Assembly (NCBI GenBank): GCA_963841205.1 | Contig: CAWJCH010000017.1 | Coordinates: 12,052-76,051, forward strand | DNA from: CAWAWP01 sp963841205 | Lineage (GTDB): Bacteria > Chloroflexota > Ktedonobacteria > Ktedonobacterales > JADMIN01 | DNA: 64,000 bases | Direction: 5' to 3' | Shown: positions 26,563 to 34,998 of the stretch, in pieces | Position numbering within the stretch: the first letter of the stretch is position 1 | How the letters are laid out: the number at the start of each line of letters is the position of its first letter | The notes under the pieces: model-generated | The model's input: only the letters and a program-made list of their open reading frames with translations | Told to the model about the DNA's origin: nothing | The model's database searches: none | Position numbers and translations under genes: made by a program

Positions 26563-27732
26563 ATGCGCTGCCAAAACTGTGGTCGCGAGCTGCCGGAGGG
26601 CGCGCTGTATTGCCCTCACTGCGGCGCGCACCAGCACACCACCGTCCCGGCTGGCAGTACCCGCGCGCGCGCCTACGCCGCGCATCCCGGCGAGCACCTC
26701 TATCAGCCGAGCATCATCACCACGTTCTTCCCCCACCTGGGCTCGCGGCGCACGCTCCAGGCGCGCTGGCTGCTGCTGCTCGCCGCCGTGGCGATCTTCG
26801 CCGTCGCGCTGGCGCGCTACGTGCCGCTCGCCATCCTGTTGGCAGCGCTCTTCGTGCCCGTACTCTACCTGCTCTACTTCTTCGAAGCGCAGATCTACGA
26901 GGATGAGCCGTTCCCGGTGCTGGCGGCGACCTTCTTCGCAGGCGCGGTGCTGGGGCTGGGCTTCAGCATCCTCACGTACCGCCCGCTGCTGAGTCTGCGC
27001 CCGCTGTTGGGGCCGCCGAGCACGACGTATCTGCTAGCCACGGGGGTGGCGGCGCCGGTGGTCGCGCAGGTCTTGATGCTGGTTGGCCCGCTGCTGCTCT
27101 ACTTCTGGCGACCGCGCTTCGACGAGATACTGGATGGGTTGGCCTTCGGTGCGGCCTCCGGGCTGGGGTTCGCGGCGACGCAGAGTTTGGCCTTCTCGTG
27201 GCTCAACCTGATCGGCTCCGTCCCGCAAAATGGCTCGTCGGTGACGTTGGCGCTGCCCACCATCCGCATCGCGCTCCTGACGCCCTTGCTGAACGCGGCG
27301 ACGACTGGGCTGATCTGCGCGTCGCTCTGGCTGCTGCGCGACCGTCGCCGGCGGGCAGAAGCGCGGCTGCTCGGGCCGATCGTGGCGCTGCCGGTGGCCT
27401 TCGTGTTGGCTCTGCTGGGGCAGATCGTGCCGAGTCTGGGCAGCGACTTTACGCCGGGCTTGGCGCCGCAGTTGATCTGGTATGGCGCGACGCTAGTCGT
27501 CATGCTGTTGCTCCTGCGACGCGTGTTGCAGGTGGGGTTGCTGGAGAAGGCGCGGCCCATCGGCCACGGCGGCATGCTGCGCTGCCCACACTGCCACAGC
27601 ATCGTCGCCGACGATGCTTTCTGCCCGCGCTGCGGTATCGCCCTTCGCTCGACCTCGAAACGCCATCGTCGCCCGCTGCCCGATGACCGGCAGGCGCCCG
27701 GTCAGGCCACAGGGGAGGCCGCCAATGGCTAA
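26563..27732 (+). CDS. PrsW-like membrane protein with N- and C-terminal zinc ribbons
   Basis: 389 aa. Zinc ribbon at 3-24 (CQNCGRELPEGALYCPHCGA), about eight membrane helices, and a second zinc ribbon at ~347-368 (CPHCHSIVADDAFCPRCGI). The core FDEILDGLAFGAASGLGFAA followed by TQS resembles the second motif of PrsW proteases (...DGIVYGAAVGLGFA-xEN). The preceding helix, where PrsW has the catalytic EExxK, reads PVVAQVLML, so the glutamates and lysine are missing, and the EN of the second motif is QS. It is probably an inactive relative. Its stop overlaps the next gene by eight bases. Confidence 0.7.
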   Translation: MRCQNCGRELPEGALYCPHCGAHQHTTVPAGSTRARAYAAHPGEHLYQPSIITTFFPHLGSRRTLQARWLLLLAAVAIFAVALARYVPLAILLAALFVPVLYLLYFFEAQIYEDEPFPVLAATFFAGAVLGLGFSILTYRPLLSLRPLLGPPSTTYLLATGVAAPVVAQVLMLVGPLLLYFWRPRFDEILDGLAFGAASGLGFAATQSLAFSWLNLIGSVPQNGSSVTLALPTIRIALLTPLLNAATTGLICASLWLLRDRRRRAEARLLGPIVALPVAFVLALLGQIVPSLGSDFTPGLAPQLIWYGATLVVMLLLLRRVLQVGLLEKARPIGHGGMLRCPHCHSIVADDAFCPRCGIALRSTSKRHRRPLPDDRQAPGQATGEAANG

Positions 27733-28357
27733 GACACTCGATCGCGCGGCTCGTTGGCGCCTGCTGCTGGCCGCGCCGGCGCTGTTGCTCGCCCTCGCCG
27801 CGTGCAGCCTCGATGCGGGTCTGCCGACGCCCGAATCCACACCGACGCCCTGCGCCGGCAACTGTCCGCCACCGCAGCTCTCCAACGGCCAGGCGACCAC
27901 CATCGGCACCAACGCCTTTTCGCTGACCTATTTTGACCCGTGGAGCGCGTCGAAGACCAGCACCAGCGTGACGCTCGAAGCGGGCACACAATTCGGCAAC
28001 GTCACGGTGTTCGTGCGCAGCGTCAACGTCTCGAAGGGCACCACGGCGCAGCAGCTCCTCACCTCGACCGCCAACGATCAGCTCGATCCGAACCAGTTTT
28101 CCGGCTTGCAGGACGACGGGCCGATCCTCGGCGCGGAGGTGGGCTATGTCTCCGGCGCTGGCGAGTCCTACGACGGCTACACCGCCGATCCGAACGCGCC
28201 GAACACGCCGATATTCATCGAGATCATGGCGAGCGTGCGCGGCACCACTGGCTTGACCTTCACCGCGGTCAGCCCGCTCGACCCGAATAGCCCTGACCCA
28301 AGCGTCGTGCCCAATGCCGAGTATGACCACATCGTCAACAGCATCGCGTGGAGATAG
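27725..28357 (+). CDS. putative lipoprotein, 210 aa
   Basis: ATG 27725 preceded by GGGGAGGCCGCC and overlapping the upstream stop, so coupled to the PrsW-like gene. Signal peptide with lipobox LALAAC (Cys ~27), a Thr/Pro linker (PTPESTPTPCAGNCPPP) and then a compact domain of about 150 residues (NAFSLTYFDPWSASKTSTSV, YDHIVNSIAWR at the end). The closing motif is like those of PsbP/LpqN-type or other surface proteins, but I do not recognise the family with confidence. Confidence 0.7.
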   Translation: MAKTLDRAARWRLLLAAPALLLALAACSLDAGLPTPESTPTPCAGNCPPPQLSNGQATTIGTNAFSLTYFDPWSASKTSTSVTLEAGTQFGNVTVFVRSVNVSKGTTAQQLLTSTANDQLDPNQFSGLQDDGPILGAEVGYVSGAGESYDGYTADPNAPNTPIFIEIMASVRGTTGLTFTAVSPLDPNSPDPSVVPNAEYDHIVNSIAWR

Positions 28358-28401
28358 GGGAGGGCGCAGAGGCGGAGGCGTGCGGGGACGGGCCCAAAGC
28401 C

Positions 28402-30135
28402 ATGAGCGTACGACCAGACGATAGACCGACCCGCCGGTGGACGCGGCTCGCGGCGGGCCTCGCGTTGGCCCTCGTGCTGAGCGGGGCCGCTGCCTGCGCA
28501 TCCCCCAGCACGCCGCGAGCGAGCAAATCCGCGCCGCTGAGTTCGTCCACGACGCCGACGGTCAGTACCAAGCCGCCTATGAAGGTCGGCCCCGCCGCGC
28601 CGGACACGATCCTCAGCATCTCTTTGATACTGCGCGGGCAGTCGCCAGACGCCTTCGCCGCCGCGCTCAAGGCGATCAGCGATCCCACTTCGGCCAGCTA
28701 CCACCACTATCTCAGTCCGGACCAGATCGCCGCGCGGTTCGGCGCGACCCCGGCGGACGTAGCTCGCGTGACGGCGGCGCTGGCCTCTGGCGGGCTGACG
28801 GTGGGCGCGCTGGCGAGTGATCGGCTACTGTTCGGCGCGCAGGGCTCGGTGGCGCAGCTCGAAGCGTTCTTCGGCGTGGAGATCGATGCCTATCGCGACG
28901 CCAAAGGGACGATGACCAACGCGCCGTCGATGGCCCCGAAGCTGCCCGCCGCCTTCGACGGCGCCGTCAGCGGCGTGTTGGGGCTGGATACGCGCCCCGC
29001 GCTGCACACCGGCGCGACACTGGCGCATCGAGGGGCCGACGACTCCGCGGCATACGGGTTGACGCCGACAGACCTCAAGGGCGCCTACAATCTCGGCCCG
29101 CTCTACACCAGCGGCCTGGATGGCTCGGGGCAGACAGTCGCGCTGGCCGAGATCGATTCTTTCCGCCAGTCGGACGTGCAATCCTACGACCAGGAATTCG
29201 GCATCTCAGCGCCGCCGCCACAGGTGATCAAGGTGGGCAAGGGGCCGAAGGGCACCAGCCCGGAGCCGGTGCTCGACATCGAGATCGTCAACGCCATCGC
29301 CCCGAAGGCCTCCGTCTTGGTCTACGAGAGCGCGGAGGATCTGGGCAGCGTGGCGACGATGCTGAGCCAGATCGTCTCGGACCATAAGGCGCAGGTGCTG
29401 AGCGTGAGCCTGGGTACCTGCGAGGCGGCCCTCGATCCCTCGACGGCCAGCTCGTTCATCAGTACGCTGAACGATACCTTCCAGCGCGCTAACGCCGAGG
29501 GCATGTCGGTGCTGGTGGCGAGCGGCGACAACGGCGCCTATGACTGCGCCGACTCGAATCTCTCGGTTGGCGCGGTGGCGGCGAATCCGTACGTCACGGC
29601 GGTCGGCGGCACGGCACTCTTCCTCAACAGCTCCGGCGGCTACGGCCACGAGGCGGGCTGGGAGGGTCCGCTAGAGGGCGCGGGCAGCGGTGGCGGCGTC
29701 AGTACGATCTACTCCAAGGCGTCGTGGCAGACCGGCCCAGGGGTGAGCAACTCCTACAGCGACGGGATGCGCCAGGTGCCGGACGTCGCCGCCGCCGCCG
29801 ATCCGCTGACCGGCTACGCGATCTATTACACGGATCAGGGCTGCTCTGGCAAAGACTGCTGGACCATCGTGGGCGGGACGAGCGCGGCCACGCCGCTCTG
29901 GGCAGGGCTGATCCTGCTCACCAACCAGCTCGCTTCGAAGCAGTCGAAAGGCCCGCTGGGCTTCCTCGATCCGGCGCTGTACGCGCTCGGCGCGACCGAC
30001 AGGGGCGTCTACCACGACGTCGCCATTGGTGGCAATCTCTACTACAACGCTACCCCGACCTGGGACTACACCACCGGCTGGGGCTCGCCCGACGGCGCGC
30101 TGCTCGTCCCAGCGCTGCTGAAGGCGGGAGCATAG
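28402..30135 (+). CDS. sedolisin (S53) serine-carboxyl peptidase
   Basis: 577 aa from ATG 28402. Signal peptide with a lipobox-like GAAAC (Cys32), a pro-domain (~60-200; SYHHYLSPDQIAARFGATPA is the activation-domain signature) and the S53 catalytic domain. Catalytic residues: Glu288 and Asp292 in EPVLDIEIVNAIAPKA and Ser494 in GGTSAATPLWAG; the oxyanion Asp lies in VASGDNGAYDC. The C-terminal calcium site is DVAIGGN...WDYTTGWGSPDG. Acts outside the cell as an acid-stable endopeptidase after removing its own pro-domain. Confidence 0.93.
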   Translation: MSVRPDDRPTRRWTRLAAGLALALVLSGAAACASPSTPRASKSAPLSSSTTPTVSTKPPMKVGPAAPDTILSISLILRGQSPDAFAAALKAISDPTSASYHHYLSPDQIAARFGATPADVARVTAALASGGLTVGALASDRLLFGAQGSVAQLEAFFGVEIDAYRDAKGTMTNAPSMAPKLPAAFDGAVSGVLGLDTRPALHTGATLAHRGADDSAAYGLTPTDLKGAYNLGPLYTSGLDGSGQTVALAEIDSFRQSDVQSYDQEFGISAPPPQVIKVGKGPKGTSPEPVLDIEIVNAIAPKASVLVYESAEDLGSVATMLSQIVSDHKAQVLSVSLGTCEAALDPSTASSFISTLNDTFQRANAEGMSVLVASGDNGAYDCADSNLSVGAVAANPYVTAVGGTALFLNSSGGYGHEAGWEGPLEGAGSGGGVSTIYSKASWQTGPGVSNSYSDGMRQVPDVAAAADPLTGYAIYYTDQGCSGKDCWTIVGGTSAATPLWAGLILLTNQLASKQSKGPLGFLDPALYALGATDRGVYHDVAIGGNLYYNATPTWDYTTGWGSPDGALLVPALLKAGA

Positions 30136-30405
30136 GGAACGGAAGCAAAGGCGGAGATCGTAACCGCTGAGGACACAGCGTTCACAGAGAGCAGGACGAG
30201 GGCTTGATTTCGCCCGCACTGGAGAGTTGCCAAGCGGCAGCATCATGCTCTGCAGTACCTAGGATTAGCTCGACCCTCAAGCCGGGAAGCGCGTCGCTAT
30301 CGACCGCCTCGTTTACAGCGGGAAGACGCATGATCTATCGTTCGCTAGCTGCGCCCGGCGCTGTTCCGGTTCGGCGGAGACGCTGAGTCGGTACATGAGC
30401 GGGTC

Positions 30406-31449
30406 TTGGGCGCGCTGGCGGCGATCTCGCGCTCCGAGGCGCTGACCCGCGGGCTTGCCGCTGCGATGTCCATTGAGGGACCGGCAACGATGGCGCAGCC
30501 GGTCGAGGTCTTCGGGCTGCGCTTCCCCAACCCGATCGGGCTGGCGGCCGGCTTCGACAAGAACGCGGTGGCCGTGCCGGCGCTGGCGGCGCTCGGCTTC
30601 GGCTTCGTCGAGGTGGGGACGGTCACGCGGCTAGCGCAGCCTGGGAATCCGCGCCCGCGGCTCTTCCGGCTGCCGGGGGACGCCGCGCTGATCAATCGTA
30701 TGGGCTTCAACAATCAGGGTGCCAATGCCGTCGCCGCGCGGCTCGCCCGCGAGCGCAGGGCGAACGTTCCGCTCGGCATCAGCCTCGGCAAGTCGAAGGC
30801 GACCCTGCTCGAAGAGGCCGAGGCCGACTACATCGCCTCGTTGGATGCGCTCTATCCCTACGGCGATTATTTCGCGGTCAACGTCAGCTCGCCAAATACG
30901 CCCGGCCTGCGCGAGCTGCAGGAGCGCGACCGGCTCGACGCCTTGATGAAGGCGCTGCTGGGCCGCCTGCGAGAACGCGCCGAAGAGGAGCGACGACCCG
31001 CGCCGAAGCCGCTGCTGGTCAAAGTCGCGCCAGATCTGGACGGCGCCGCACTGGACGACGTGCTGGGCGTCTGCCTGGCGCGCGGCGCGAGCGGACTGAT
31101 CGCCGTCAACACCACCCTTTCGCGCGACGGCCTCAGCGCCCAGACGCCCTCCACGCTGCGCGACGAACCGGGTGGGTTGAGCGGGCGCCCCCTCCTGGCG
31201 CGGGCGCTCGCGGCAGTGCGGCGCCTCGCCGAGCGGTCGGGGGGGCGCCTGCCCCTGATCGGCTGCGGCGGCGTCTCCACGCCGGACGACGCGTGCCGCA
31301 TGCTCGACGCCGGAGCCTCCCTCGTGCAACTCTACACCGGCTTCATCTACGAGGGTCCGGGCCTGCCGCGACGTCTCGTGCGCGGACTCTCCGCGTACTC
31401 GTCGCCCCGATCACAGCCTTCGCGGAGGACGGGCGGGAGCGGCGTCTGA
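30406..31449 (+). CDS. pyrD: dihydroorotate dehydrogenase (quinone), class 2
   Basis: Catalyses the fourth step of pyrimidine synthesis, passing electrons to quinone at the membrane. FMN and substrate motifs are intact: NPIGLAAGFDKNAVAVPALA, NRMGFNNQGANAVA, YFAVNVSSPNTPGLRELQ with the catalytic Ser, KVAPDLDG, and GGVSTPDDACRMLDAGASLV. The open frame begins at 30349 and the first start in it is TTG 30406, but upstream codons also look like the family: LRPALFRFGGDAESVHERVL in this frame, preceded by MIYRSL from ATG 30330 in another frame. One extra base near 30348 separates them, so the natural start is probably 30330. Confidence 0.9.
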   Translation: MGALAAISRSEALTRGLAAAMSIEGPATMAQPVEVFGLRFPNPIGLAAGFDKNAVAVPALAALGFGFVEVGTVTRLAQPGNPRPRLFRLPGDAALINRMGFNNQGANAVAARLARERRANVPLGISLGKSKATLLEEAEADYIASLDALYPYGDYFAVNVSSPNTPGLRELQERDRLDALMKALLGRLRERAEEERRPAPKPLLVKVAPDLDGAALDDVLGVCLARGASGLIAVNTTLSRDGLSAQTPSTLRDEPGGLSGRPLLARALAAVRRLAERSGGRLPLIGCGGVSTPDDACRMLDAGASLVQLYTGFIYEGPGLPRRLVRGLSAYSSPRSQPSRRTGGSGV

Positions 31450-32007
31450 GCGATGGGGACGATAGGTGCGTCGATCGACGTCGAGCGAGGTGAGGGTGCG
31501 GAGTCCGAGAAATGCTCCACATCACAAACGGTGACAGCACCGCGGCGACGCTCCGCGCGAGCGGCATCGCGGGCATCGTGCTGCCGTGGCGAGACATCTT
31601 GCACGAGGGGCCTGTTCCGGCGAGCCTCGCGCTTCCAGCATTGAGTGAGGTGCGGGCACGCTTCCTTGCCGGTGCGGGCCTGGCGGCAAGCTTCGACGCG
31701 ACGCTGACCGCTTTCCGCGAGCGCGATGCCGCCCTCGCAGGCTTCGATCAACAGGACGAGGTCACGCTCTGGTTCGAGCATGATCTCTACGATCAACTGC
31801 AACTGTTGCAACTGCTGGACTGGTTCGCCGGTCGAGCGCTCGGCGCGACGCGGCTGAGCCTGATCTGCATCGGGCCGTTCCGAGGCAAAGCGCGTTTCGG
31901 CGAGCTCGGGGAGCTTACAGAAACGGGCCAGAAACCCCTGCTTTAGCGGGGGGATGAATGGTCCTCCAGCTTGCTATAGCGCCTGGTAGGTAGTACACGC
32001 TTGGTCT

Positions 32008-33128
32008 ATGAGTACTGAGACGCTGCGCAAGACGTTCAAGGACAAGCTGCACCCTACACCTGCCCAGGCGCGGGCGATGGATGCTGTGCTCTGGCGCTGT
32101 CGTGAACTCTATAATGCGGGACTCGAAGAGCGCCGGGAAGCCTGGCGCAAATGCCGGGTGAGCGTCACCGAGGCGATGCAGAGCGCGCAACTGCCCGGCA
32201 TCAAGGAGGTGCGGCCAGAGTTTGCCGAAGCCCATAGCCAGGTCTTGCAGGATGTCTTGAAGCGGCTGGACCGCGCATTCCAAGCGTTCTTTCGCCGCGT
32301 GAAAGCGGGCGAGAAGGCAGGCTATCCCCGTTTCCAAGGCCGGGACCGCTACAACAGCTTCACCTTCAAGCAGTTCGGCAACGGCGCATCGCTTGATAAT
32401 GGCTTTCTCATCCTCTCGAAGTTGGGACGTATCGCGGTGCGCTGGTCCCGTCCCCTGGAGGGTACGCCCAAGACGGTGACGGTGAGTCGTGAGGCCGATG
32501 GCTGGTACGTGTGCTTCTCGTGTGCGAGGTGCCGCTCCGGCTCCTCCCGAAGACCGAGCAAGAGACTGGCATAGACATGGGGCTCGACTCCTACCTCACC
32601 TGCTCGGACGGGAGCACCGTGCCCAATCCTCGGCACCTGCGCGCCGCCGAGAAGTATCTCAGGCGTTGCCAGCGTCGGGTGAGCCGACGGAAGAAAGGAA
32701 GCAGACGCCGAAGGAAGGCGGTCAAGCTGCTCGCCAAGGCGCACTGGAAGGTCGCCCGGCAGCGGCTTGACCATGCCCATAAGACCGTGAATCCCCTCCT
32801 TGAACGGTTCGATGTGATTTATCACGAGGACTTGCAGACGGCCAACATGGTCAGGAACCATCATCTCGCCAAGAGCATCGCCGATGCGGGCTGGGCACAG
32901 TTCCTCACCATCCTCGCGTTCAAAGCAGCGGATGCTGGGAAGCGGGTCGTCGCCGTGCCGCCTGCCTACACGAGCCAGACGTGCTCTGGCTGCGGCGTCG
33001 TCGTCTCGAAAGGACTCTCAGTGCGCTGGCACTCCTGCCCGGACTGCGGCACGAGCCTCCATCGAGACCACAATGCCGCCGAGAATAGAGAGCGGCTCGG
33101 GCAGAGCCTTCGGGGAGCCGTGGCGTAG
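32008..33128 (+). pseudogene. tnpB: TnpB RNA-guided nuclease, frameshifted
   Basis: Two overlapping frames. The first (32008-~32520) has the TnpB N-terminus (LHPTPAQARAMDAVLWRCRE, YNAGLEERREAW). The second (~32520-33128) has the whole RuvC domain: Asp in GIDMGLDSYLT, Glu in IYHEDLQTANM, Asp in LHRDHNAAENR, and the zinc finger CSGC...CPDC. The switch is after WYVCFSC; TGTGCGAGGTG needs two bases fewer to give CEVPLRLLPK. Known TnpB proteins use a right-end-derived RNA to cut next to the target motif. All catalytic residues survive, so this is a recent break or a sequence error. Confidence 0.85.
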
Positions 33129-33179
33129 GCCGCGGCGCAGAACCGTGAATCCCCCGGCTTCAGCCGTGGGGAGTGTCAA
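33000..33179 (+). ncRNA. candidate omega (reRNA) guide RNA region of the tnpB element
   Basis: In characterised TnpB elements the guide RNA overlaps the end of tnpB and the right end, with the guide read from the flanking DNA. Here the corresponding segment ends with the hairpin at 33147-33179; the would-be guide is the DUF1835 sequence starting GGCGGTTGAGTTGG at 33180. Assigned by position only. Confidence 0.35.
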
Positions 33180-33814
33180 GGCGGTTGAGTTGGCGCCGCT
33201 CTTTCCGACACGCCATACGGTGACCACCGAGGAGTTGGCGTTGGCGCAGGAGGCCTGGGCTGCGTTTCGCTCGCCGGACCCCACCGCGTTGGCGGGGCTG
33301 CTCGGCGGCGATACCTCGGCGCTGCCGTTCCTGCGAGCGGCGCTCGTACAGCACCTCGAAGAGTTCCCGTCGATGGAGAATGGCCTTTCGCGGACGGAGC
33401 GCGAGCTGCTCGAGGTTCTCGCTTCGGGGAATGCATCCCCCTGTGCGATATTCACGGCGTGGCAGGCGAAGGAGGACTCGCTCTTCATGGGCGACCTGCC
33501 GCTCTGGGCGCATCTGCGACAGCTCAGCGCTGGCCCACATCCGCTCGTCGCGCGTGCCGACGGGGGCTCGTTTCGCATGCCGACGGAGTGCACCAGCGCC
33601 GGTGAGTTCGCCGCCCAACGCCTCGTCCTCACCGAGGCGGGCCGAACCGTGCTGGCGCGAGCCGCGGACCAACTCGACCTACGCGGCATCGACCGCTGGC
33701 TCGGCAGCGTCCATCTCCAGAGCGGAGCATCGCTCTGGAGATGGCAGGCACGGCTTCAGCAACTCGTTCCCGCGTGACGCAACCGAGCGTAGTGGCACGA
33801 CGATGCCCTAGCGA

Positions 33815-34181
33815 AGAAACCGGCTGAGGCCCCCTGCCTTTCGGTATGGGGGTGAAAGCCGGGTCGCCCGCAGGCGACGAGTGGTACGCTCGATTGCCGA
33901 TTTTGCCCGCTTGCATGAGAATACCGGTGTCGGCACGTTGTACCTTTGCCGACGGCATGCTGGTTCGGCGGTTCCGTGGAAAATCGTTCCCACGGGGAAA
34001 AGCATCGACGTACGTCGGACATGGTGCGCTGCGCTTGCGTCGGGTTTCTTTGAGGTCACACACTCGCCCGGCGATGCCGTCAACGCCTTGCGGGGCCGGG
34101 CAGGCCCTTCGGGGGCTAACGTGATGGGGTACCATGTGCGTTCTCCGAGAATCCCCTGGCTCTAGCCATGGGGAGTGTCAA
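33815..34181 (+). mobile_element. non-autonomous element with tnpB-element ends
   Basis: Starts AGAAACCGGC followed by a hairpin CCCCCTGCCTTTCGGTATGGGGG, close to the left end at 31919, and ends with a 33-base terminus (34149-34181) matching the right end of the tnpB element at all but a few positions, with compensatory changes in the hairpin (CCTGGC...GCCATGG). Only 367 bases, no tnpB. It is 37 bases after the DUF1835 3' part. Small frames inside have no family resemblance. The base before the left end is not TTAC, so that boundary is less certain. Confidence 0.65.
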
Positions 34182-34222
34182 CGAATCGAGACATGGCACA
34201 GCGTCCGCGTTCCACGAGTCGG

Positions 34223-34786
34223 TCAATAGTTGTAGGGATTGGGCGTCGGCGTGTTGTTGGTGCCCGTTGCGGGCGTGCTGGTCGGCACGGCAGCGGCCGG
34301 AGCGTCGGGGGTGGCGACGTGCCACTTCCCGCTGACGCCGTCGCCGTTGGTGTCGCCGGGCTTCTGGTCGCCGGAGAAGTGATAGAGCGGGTGGCCGTTG
34401 TAGCGCACCTGGCGGCCATTCGCATCGTTGACTGTGGTGAGCTGGCCGGGGAGTGCGGTGGCACTGCCGGGATCACCCGACGGGAGGAGGAACGGCGGCC
34501 AGTCCTGCGTGCAGGTGCCGGAGCAGGCCGCGGTGGTGGACGTATCCAGATCGAAGAAGTAGAGCGACATCCCGTTGTTGTCGGTCAGGATCATGCGCGA
34601 GGCCCCGCCGACCGTGGCGCTCGCCACCTTGATGATCGGCGTTGGCGTGCCGGCTGATCCCGCCGTGGCGGTGTTCGTCGCGCTCGCGGCGCCAGTGGTG
34701 CTGGAGACGCCGCAGCCAGCGATGACGATCGCAGCGAGCGTGGCCGCCACGACAAACAGTCCGGCAAAACGTGCGTGGATGCGCAT
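34223..34786 (-). CDS. lipoprotein with 'secreted repeat' domain (Lipoprotein_15 type)
   Basis: 187 aa. Lipobox IVIAGC (Cys ~25), a Thr/Ala/Ser linker, then two repeats of the secreted-repeat family: MILTDNNGMSLYFFDLDT with CSGTCTQDWPPFL, and QVRYNGHPLYHFSGDQKPGD with TNGDGVSGKWHV. The NGxxLY[YH]F and CxxxCxxxWPP patterns are diagnostic. Function unknown in the family; some members sit with redox genes. The C-terminus is a Thr/Pro tail (TPATGTNNTPTPNPYNY). Divergent from lexA. Confidence 0.88.
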   Translation of the reverse strand: MRIHARFAGLFVVAATLAAIVIAGCGVSSTTGAASATNTATAGSAGTPTPIIKVASATVGGASRMILTDNNGMSLYFFDLDTSTTAACSGTCTQDWPPFLLPSGDPGSATALPGQLTTVNDANGRQVRYNGHPLYHFSGDQKPGDTNGDGVSGKWHVATPDAPAAAVPTSTPATGTNNTPTPNPYNY

Positions 34787-34926
34787 AATGTATCTCCCTT
34801 ATGATGTGTGGTCACGGCGCGGTGACATACAGGTCTACGAGACCTGTTACGCACGTTCTCGCGCCCCAGACCTCGCGGCGTCATGCGGCCGGCCACGCAC
34901 GAATTTGAACGTATTTTTTGATGGAA

Positions 34927-34969
34927 TTGACAAGAACGTTCCGGCGCGATATACTCAGAACATAAATTC
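34927..34969 (+). promoter_or_regulatory. lexA promoter with candidate LexA boxes
   Basis: TTGACA (34927-34932), 17-base spacer, TATACT (34950-34955). The palindrome GAACGTTC (34934-34941) sits inside the spacer, and GAACATAAATTC (34958-34969), one base from the GAAC-N4-GTTC Gram-positive SOS box, covers the probable start site. Fits LexA autorepression. Confidence 0.7.
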
Positions 34970-34998
34970 ATGCACCAGAACGGTATTTGAGGTGACCT

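Larger units (their letters stand above)
31919..33179 (+). mobile_element. IS200/IS605-type tnpB-only element inserted after TTAC
   Basis: 1,261 bases. The left boundary follows TTAC (31915-31918), the target tetranucleotide known for several IS200/IS605 members. No target duplication, as expected for single-strand transposition. A subterminal hairpin lies near the left end (CCCCTGCTTTAGCGGGGG around 31936-31954) and another at the right end (CCCCCGGCTTCAGCCGTGGGG within 33150-33170), and the element ends GTGTCAA. It contains tnpB but no Y1 transposase (tnpA), so it would need one in trans. Confidence 0.85.
31512..33777 (+). pseudogene. DUF1835-domain gene split by a tnpB element
   Basis: The 5' part (31512-31918) begins MLHITNGDSTAATLRASGIA with the DUF1835 motifs VLPWRDILHEGPVP and LWFEHDLYDQLQLLQLL. 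The 3' part (33180-33777) gives VELAPLFPTRHTVT through to LQQLVPA. If the element 31919-33179 is removed, CTTAC joins GGCGGTTGAG and the frame reads GELGELTAVELAPLFPTRH without a gap, so the gene was intact before insertion. Intact members are about 330 aa and of unknown function. It lies 62 bases after pyrD. Confidence 0.85.
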
